Positions 7,129 through 10,863 of a stretch of DNA of 10,863 bases are shown one piece after another. A model generated the notes under the pieces. The model was not told the DNA's origin. It saw only the letters and a program-made list of their open reading frames with translations, and did not search any database. The stretch comes from Micromonosporaceae bacterium (GTDB taxonomy: Bacteria; Actinomycetota; Actinomycetes; Mycobacteriales; Micromonosporaceae), in assembly GCA_019690055.1 (NCBI GenBank), contig JADGGF010000103.1, forward strand, positions 1-10,863, written 5' to 3'. Position 1 is the first letter of the stretch. Each line of letters begins with the position of its first letter. A program made the translations under genes and the position numbers.

Positions 7129-8025
7129 ATGCGGGCGTTCACAGCGGCGGCGGTGCAGGTGGCTCCGGTGCCGGGGCCGTTGACCGCGGAGACCATCCGG
7201 TCCAACGTGGACAAGTGCGTGGCGATGGTGGAGCGCTGCGTGGAGGCGACCGGCGCGGAGTTGGTCGTCCTGCCCGAGACCGCCTCGACCGGCTTCGTCC
7301 CCGGCGTATCCGCCGACGAACTGTGGGAGCTCGTCGACATCATCCCCGGGGACGTCACCCTGCCGATCAGCCGCATCGCCGCCCGGCTCGGGGTGCACGT
7401 GGTCTTCGGCACGTACGAGCGGGGGACACAGCCGGGCACGGTGTACAACACGGCGGCCCTGATCGGGCCGACCGGACAGGTCCTCGGCACGTACCGCAAG
7501 ACGCACCTGTTCAGCGGGGAGGGAGTCGCCGGCGGCGGATGGGTGACCCCGGGGAACGGCGCCACCGTGGTGCGCACCCCGCTCGCATCGATCGGCCTGA
7601 TGATCTGCTTCGATGGTGACTACCCGGAGCTGGCCCGGGTGAACGCGATCCGCGGGGCCGAGGTGATCTGCCGGCCCTCGGCCCTGCTGCGCTCGGCCGA
7701 CATCTGGGAGCTGACCAACCGGGCCCGGGCGTACGACAACCACGTCTACGTGATCGGCGCCAACGCGACCGGGACCGACCCGGGCGGGAGCATCTACTTC
7801 GGCAACTCGATGATTGTGACGCCCGTGGGAGAGGTGGTCGCCCGCGCCGCGTCGCACGAAGGTTGGGTCAGCGCCCGGCTCGACCCGGACACCGCGCTGC
7901 GATCGCTGACGCCCGGCTCGAACGTGCCGCAGCGCTTCGATCACCTCGCCGACCGCAACCTTGACTTCATCCGCGGCCACCTCGACGAACTCGCCGCGCC
8001 CGCCAAGACCTCCTTCCCGCACTGA
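7129..8025 (+). CDS. Carbon-nitrogen hydrolase, nitrilase superfamily (amidase/ureidopropionase-like)
   Basis: Hydrolyses a non-peptide C-N bond (amide or N-carbamoyl) by the Glu-Lys-Cys mechanism of the superfamily. The 298-residue product shows all three catalytic residues in order: Glu50 (VVLPETAS), Lys124 (YRKTHLF) and Cys160 (IGLMICFDGDYPE). The N-terminal strand FTAAAVQVAP and the late RARAYDNHVYVIGAN motif are also typical. ATG 7129 has a purine-rich GGGAGGGGGAG just upstream. It lies 93 nt after coxG on the same strand, separated by the palindrome at 7048-7103. With the PucR regulator and the hydroxylase, a role in breaking down a ring-derived amide or carbamoyl compound is plausible, but sequence does not give the substrate. 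An aliphatic amidase or N-carbamoyl amino acid hydrolase is also possible. Confidence 0.9.
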   Translation: MRAFTAAAVQVAPVPGPLTAETIRSNVDKCVAMVERCVEATGAELVVLPETASTGFVPGVSADELWELVDIIPGDVTLPISRIAARLGVHVVFGTYERGTQPGTVYNTAALIGPTGQVLGTYRKTHLFSGEGVAGGGWVTPGNGATVVRTPLASIGLMICFDGDYPELARVNAIRGAEVICRPSALLRSADIWELTNRARAYDNHVYVIGANATGTDPGGSIYFGNSMIVTPVGEVVARAASHEGWVSARLDPDTALRSLTPGSNVPQRFDHLADRNLDFIRGHLDELAAPAKTSFPH

Positions 8026-8037
8026 GCCGTCCGGCTC
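8024..8037 (+). terminator. Short GC hairpin overlapping the hydrolase stop codon
   Basis: GAGCCG-TC-CGGCTC has 6-bp arms (with a 2-nt centre the innermost pairs would open). It overlaps the TGA at 8023-8025. It ends the operon side of a 455-nt gap and may help termination. There is no T-run, and the stem is short, so this is a weak call. Confidence 0.3.
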
Positions 8038-8468
8038 CGCGTACCGTCCCCTACGGGTCTCCCACGTCCTGAACCAGCACACCATCGCCCCGAACGATCA
8101 ACAAGGCCGGCGCCGTGGACGCGTAACGTGGTGTCGCGAATAGGGGTCGCGAAGATCCGAGACAGATGTGCGCGTGCTGATCGCGGGGCCTACGACCTCT
8201 GCGGCGGGTACGACCAGCAGTAAAGCGAGCCACGAGCTGACAGAGCACGCGTGGCGTTGACTACTCGGGAAGCTGCACTTCGCACCTGGCGCTCGACCAC
8301 GGGTATGGGCCTCGGCCCTTAGCGTAGCGTGCCTGGCCAGCAGGCGCGGGGGCAGCACAACCGCGCGGCCTGGGCTATCGTGGTGGGAGTTGAACGATCG
8401 GGAGGTGTTTGTCTCTCGATGGTTCGATGCCGCCAATGCACCGAAGCCCACCCGTCCAAGACTTGGCG
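8038..8468. other. Intergenic region without a supported gene
   Basis: No open frame here has a recognisable protein, a good ribosome site and coding-like composition together. Visible structures are the direct repeat GTCGCGAA at 8133-8140 and 8146-8153 (each copy contains the palindrome TCGCGA), a GGGCC-TC-GGCCC palindrome near 8305, and GCCTG-GCCAG-CAGGC near 8330. A TTGACT at 8257-8262 resembles a -35 box but has no matching -10 at normal spacing. The promoter of the protease gene should lie in this region; I cannot place it. Confidence 0.5.
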
Positions 8469-8473
8469 AGGAG
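8469..8473 (+). promoter_or_regulatory. Ribosome binding site AGGAG deciding the GTG start of the protease gene
   Basis: AGGAG lies 7 nt before GTG 8481, and the protein from there begins with a textbook signal-peptide n-region (PTTLRRSRTRR). An alternative TTG at 8409 also has a GGGAGG (8400-8405) close by and would add 24 residues before the signal peptide; I judge it less likely. Confidence 0.65.
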
Positions 8474-8480
8474 ACCGAGA

Positions 8481-9854
8481 GTGCCAACGACCCTTCGACG
8501 GTCCCGTACCCGTCGCACGGTGGCTACCGGAGCCACAGCCGTTCTGATTGCTGGAGCGCTTGCCGTTACGCCGGACGCGGCTCAGGCGGCTAGAGGCACG
8601 GAGCCGGCTGCTGAGCCCACAGAGTGGGCACTTTCCGACGCTGTGGGACTGACCGAGACAGTGCTTCGCGAGATGAGAATACAGGAGAAGCTCTACCCGG
8701 CCGTCCAGGTGTTGACGGAGACCGAGGGCAAGCTTGCCGACAGCGGTATGGCCGGGATGGCGTTCGAGGGTGACACCCTCGTCCTGTATTGGAAGGGCAC
8801 GCTTCCGAAGAGCATGTCGGCTGCCCTAACCAAGGCCCGGGCCTACGGAAAGGTGGAGGTCAGACCAGCTACCTACTCACTTTTGGAGCTGGAGTCCGAG
8901 ACCCAGCGGATATGGGCGGCGGCCTCGGCCGTCAATGACATTAACTACATAGGTATCCCCGTCGATGGGCGTGGACTTATTGTCTCGCGGCTACCATCTG
9001 ACGTGTCGACTGTTAAGGAGAAGGAGTCGGGTGGTGCGCTCGTCCGGGCGGCCAGCGCGGTCGCCGCTGCCGGGGTGACGGTGCCAGTGGAGTTCAAGAC
9101 CGAGAACGACACTGCCCCCGTCGAACTAACCTGCTCAGGACCATGCAGACGGGACGACGACGAGGCGGCTTGGAACTCGGGCGGCGTACTGCAGATGAAG
9201 CATTCGGTGTGGGATACCGGCTATTTCGGTCACTGCACAGCCGGATGGGCGGTCATTCTTAATGGCGAGGAGTACATTCTCACCGCCTCACACTGCGGCA
9301 CACGCGTGAACTCCGGTGACTGGTTCTACGACGGTGCCGGCGAACAAATCGGACGGGCGATGATCCACGAAGACCTGTACCGGGAGCTTTTGCTCATTGA
9401 CGCACGAGGCTGGTACTGGATGTGGGACGGCAGTTCCAACACCACGTTCCATAAGACAGTGCACTCCTACAGCCCTGCGGTCGAGAACTCGTGGGTATGC
9501 AAGTCAGGTATATGGGGTACGCGGTGCGACCTCAAGACCGATGGCATCCTCTACTCTTGGCAGAAAACGGACGACTACGCTGGCTACGGGACCTATACGC
9601 TCGGCCGGCAGCGAAAGGCCTGCCGCCAGCAGGACCAAGTTACCCCTGCAGGGTTGTCGGGCGACAGTGGGGGCCCGGTCCACGGCCTTGACGGCGACGG
9701 CGTAGTCGCGATGGGGATGGTCACCGCAGGCAGCACTACTAACGGCGTACCGGACTACAAGTGCATCTACTACACCAACATGGATTCGATCACTCTCTCG
9801 CGCTCAACCGCGCCGTACGGGTACTGGCCCGGCGTGACCCCATTCACCCACTGA
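8481..9854 (+). CDS. Secreted trypsin/chymotrypsin-fold serine protease (S1 family) with pro-region
   Basis: The 457-residue product begins with a Sec-type signal peptide: basic RRSRTRR, hydrophobic VATGATAVLIAGALAV, and probable cleavage after AQA at residue 36. A region of about 200 residues without catalytic motifs follows, probably a pro-region that assists folding or inhibits the enzyme. The protease domain starts near residue 235. The triad is visible: His271 in LTASHCG, Asp307 in ELLLIDARG, and Ser396 in LSGDSGGPV. Cys252 (FGHCTAG) and Cys272 form the expected disulfide beside the His. An extra CSGPC pair (Cys218, Cys222) followed by an acidic RRDDDE stretch sits at the likely pro/mature junction. 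Codons such as ATA, CTA, ATT and GTT are commoner than in the upstream operon, hinting at a different evolutionary history. The next gene starts 29 nt downstream. Family and catalysis are well supported; substrate specificity is unknown. Confidence 0.9.
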   Translation: MPTTLRRSRTRRTVATGATAVLIAGALAVTPDAAQAARGTEPAAEPTEWALSDAVGLTETVLREMRIQEKLYPAVQVLTETEGKLADSGMAGMAFEGDTLVLYWKGTLPKSMSAALTKARAYGKVEVRPATYSLLELESETQRIWAAASAVNDINYIGIPVDGRGLIVSRLPSDVSTVKEKESGGALVRAASAVAAAGVTVPVEFKTENDTAPVELTCSGPCRRDDDEAAWNSGGVLQMKHSVWDTGYFGHCTAGWAVILNGEEYILTASHCGTRVNSGDWFYDGAGEQIGRAMIHEDLYRELLLIDARGWYWMWDGSSNTTFHKTVHSYSPAVENSWVCKSGIWGTRCDLKTDGILYSWQKTDDYAGYGTYTLGRQRKACRQQDQVTPAGLSGDSGGPVHGLDGDGVVAMGMVTAGSTTNGVPDYKCIYYTNMDSITLSRSTAPYGYWPGVTPFTH

Positions 9855-9883
9855 CCTGTGTGCACTAGCTGAAGGATGACGGG

Positions 9884-10498
9884 ATGAGTACGGTAAGGCC
9901 GATGAAGCGAGCGACCTTGGTTCCACTCGGTGTGGCGGCGGCCGTACTCATCTCCGTCGCGGCCGTCGTGATGGTCATGTCGGGCAAGCAGGACGCCGGA
10001 GCGTCGGCGCCCGATGGTGGTGTCCGCAGCCCCGAGGCGTACGCCCCGCGAACGCCGGTTTCGGCCGAGTGCCCCGCGACATTCGATGCTGCCGCCGGTG
10101 CGACCCCGGCGACGAGTCGTGCTGAGTTCGTGCCGGCGGGCCCGGAAGGCGCCACCCTGTGCCGGTACTTCGAACCCAACGCGGCCGGGGAGTACCCTCT
10201 CCTAGCGACGTACGAGCTGGCCGGGGACCCCGATGAACTGGTCGCGTACTTCAATGGGCTTCCGGACTTCGAGGCTCAGATCGCTCCGCCGGAAGACCCT
10301 GGCGAAGGAACTCCGATCGGTACGCCCTGCTCCATGGCCTTGACCCACACATTTCACGTCGTGCTGCACTACCGCGACTCGGTACACCTCCTGGTCACTG
10401 TCAATCCTCCGTGCGAGTCGGTGAGGTCGGACGGCGACACCAGACGCCTGGTCGGTGGTATCGAGGGGCTCGTGAGCCACTGGGGCCTGACCGCCTGA
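9884..10498 (+). CDS. Unrecognised membrane-anchored or secreted four-cysteine protein
   Basis: I do not recognise this 204-residue protein. It has a basic N-terminus (RPMKRA), one hydrophobic segment at about residues 11-33 (LVPLGVAAAVLISVAAVVMVMSG), then a Gly/Ala/Pro-rich spacer and an extracytoplasmic domain with four cysteines (AECPATF, LCRYF, PCSMAL, NPPCESV). These could make two disulfides. There is no lipobox cysteine after the hydrophobic segment, so a single-pass anchor or cleavable signal is likelier than a lipoprotein. ATG 9884 has GAAGGA at 9871-9876, 7 nt upstream. It follows the protease gene by 29 nt with no terminator in between, so the two are probably cotranscribed. A partner, substrate or inhibitor of the protease is possible but is inference. 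Composition returns to higher GC than in the protease gene. Confidence 0.75.
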   Translation: MSTVRPMKRATLVPLGVAAAVLISVAAVVMVMSGKQDAGASAPDGGVRSPEAYAPRTPVSAECPATFDAAAGATPATSRAEFVPAGPEGATLCRYFEPNAAGEYPLLATYELAGDPDELVAYFNGLPDFEAQIAPPEDPGEGTPIGTPCSMALTHTFHVVLHYRDSVHLLVTVNPPCESVRSDGDTRRLVGGIEGLVSHWGLTA

Positions 10499-10502
10499 CG
10501 CA

Positions 10503-10533
10503 GGCCGGACCTGGTCTGGACCGAGGTCCGGTC
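10503..10533 (+). terminator. Strong GC-rich hairpin downstream of the four-cysteine protein gene
   Basis: Starting 4 nt after the TGA, GGCCGGACCTGGTC pairs with GACCGAGGTCCGGTC with one bulged G and one G-U pair; CCGGACCT/AGGTCCGG (10505-10512 and 10524-10531) is a perfect 8-bp core. There is no T-run, as is common for actinobacterial intrinsic terminators. It probably ends the protease/partner transcript. Confidence 0.6.
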
Positions 10534-10674
10534 GTCGTGAGCGGCCCGTTGACGAGTCCGATCCGTACGGCTTCGGCTAGGAAACGCTCGCAGGCGTCGG
10601 GCGTCAGTTGCGCGGTTCTGATGTCCGCCTACCGGGATCTCCGAAGACCGCCGGACAGGACTTCGCCCTGACTC

Positions 10675-10746
10675 TTGACAATCGCCTCACCCGTGAATCA
10701 ATCAGACATACTGTGACTTGCCAGGACCGTGACAGGGGTAGTACCC
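10675..10746 (+). promoter_or_regulatory. Possible promoter region for the right-edge gene
   Basis: A perfect TTGACA at 10675-10680 is followed by an unusually AT-richer stretch ending in CATACTGT (10707-10714). The TANNNT-like TACTGT lies 28 nt after the -35-like box, too far for a normal sigma-70-type spacing. A small palindrome GGGTA-G-TACCC follows at 10736-10746. The composition drop suggests a promoter, but its boxes are not settled. Confidence 0.25.
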
Positions 10747-10787
10747 GTCGCCGCGTCCGAGTTGCCGTTTGGGTCAGACTTTGTGGC

Positions 10788-10863
10788 ATGGAGTTCTTCA
10801 CCTACCACCGCGACCGCCGTGACTCGATGGCATTGCGCTACGAGCTGCGGGAAAAGCACTGGT
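10788..10863 (+). CDS. YCII-related (YciI-like) domain protein, N-terminal fragment cut by the window edge
   Basis: ATG 10788 opens a frame running off the right edge: MEFFTYHRDRRDSMALRYEL then REKHW. The pattern MExFxYxRDRxxSxxLRxELxExHW is, from memory, the usual opening of small actinobacterial YCII-related domain proteins (ferredoxin-like fold, about 90-100 residues, function generally unknown). Only 25 codons are visible, so this is tentative. No Shine-Dalgarno sequence precedes the ATG (TCAGACTTTGTGGC), so initiation may be leaderless or weak. Confidence 0.6.
   Translation, partial: MEFFTYHRDRRDSMALRYELREKHW

Noticed and set aside
5923..8085. 720-codon open frame on the minus strand
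   Set aside because: It covers the antisense of three well-supported + strand genes and has low-complexity Arg/Gly/His content with no domain.
8098..8487. 129-codon minus-strand open frame in the gap
   Set aside because: It has no recognisable domain and mixed composition, and it overlaps the likely upstream region of the protease gene.
8390..8593. Short + strand frames overlapping the start of the protease gene
   Set aside because: They run into the protease coding region in the wrong frame and have no recognisable product.
1..10863. Defence system, prophage, transposase, tRNA or rRNA genes
   Set aside because: I found no motif, cloverleaf, integrase or transposase signature on either strand.

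Overview
The window is very GC-rich, with strong G/C preference at third codon positions, GTG as well as ATG starts, and gapless or overlapping genes. All supported genes lie on the + strand. This fits a high-GC actinomycete. A dispersed-looking GTCAGGAAGG...CCTTCCTGAC palindrome near 7048-7103 makes me lean to Micromonosporaceae, but that lean rests on memory only.

Left part (1-8025): a PucR-type transcription regulator (partial at the left edge, with an unusual 11-residue repeat tail) is followed after 138 nt by a tight operon. The operon encodes a three-subunit molybdenum hydroxylase in the order FAD subunit, [2Fe-2S] subunit, Mo-cofactor subunit. Next come a CoxG-family SRPBCC protein with a C-terminal membrane anchor and a nitrilase-superfamily carbon-nitrogen hydrolase. 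The first four operon genes overlap one another by 4-11 nt. The Mo subunit carries PYRGAGR at the active-site loop instead of the AYxCSFR of true CO dehydrogenase, so it should oxidise a different substrate, plausibly an N-heterocycle or purine. The regulator family and the amide-bond hydrolase suggest a nitrogen-scavenging route: hydroxylation of a ring, electrons passed to the membrane with CoxG's help, and hydrolysis of an amide or carbamoyl product. The substrate cannot be read from the sequence.

Middle (8026-8480): a 455-nt gene-free gap with short palindromes and a direct repeat, and visibly weaker codon-type GC bias than the operon.

Right part (8481-10498): a secreted chymotrypsin-fold serine protease with signal peptide, about 200-residue pro-region and intact His/Asp/Ser triad. 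It is followed after 29 nt by an unrecognised membrane-anchored or secreted four-cysteine protein. The pair looks like a small two-gene unit closed by a strong hairpin at 10503-10533. The right edge holds the first 25 codons of a gene resembling YCII-related domain proteins.

The items most worth a second look are the repeat-tailed PucR regulator, the 56-bp perfect-ended palindrome before the hydrolase gene, the non-CO CoxL-like enzyme paired with CoxG, and the protease/four-cysteine protein pair.
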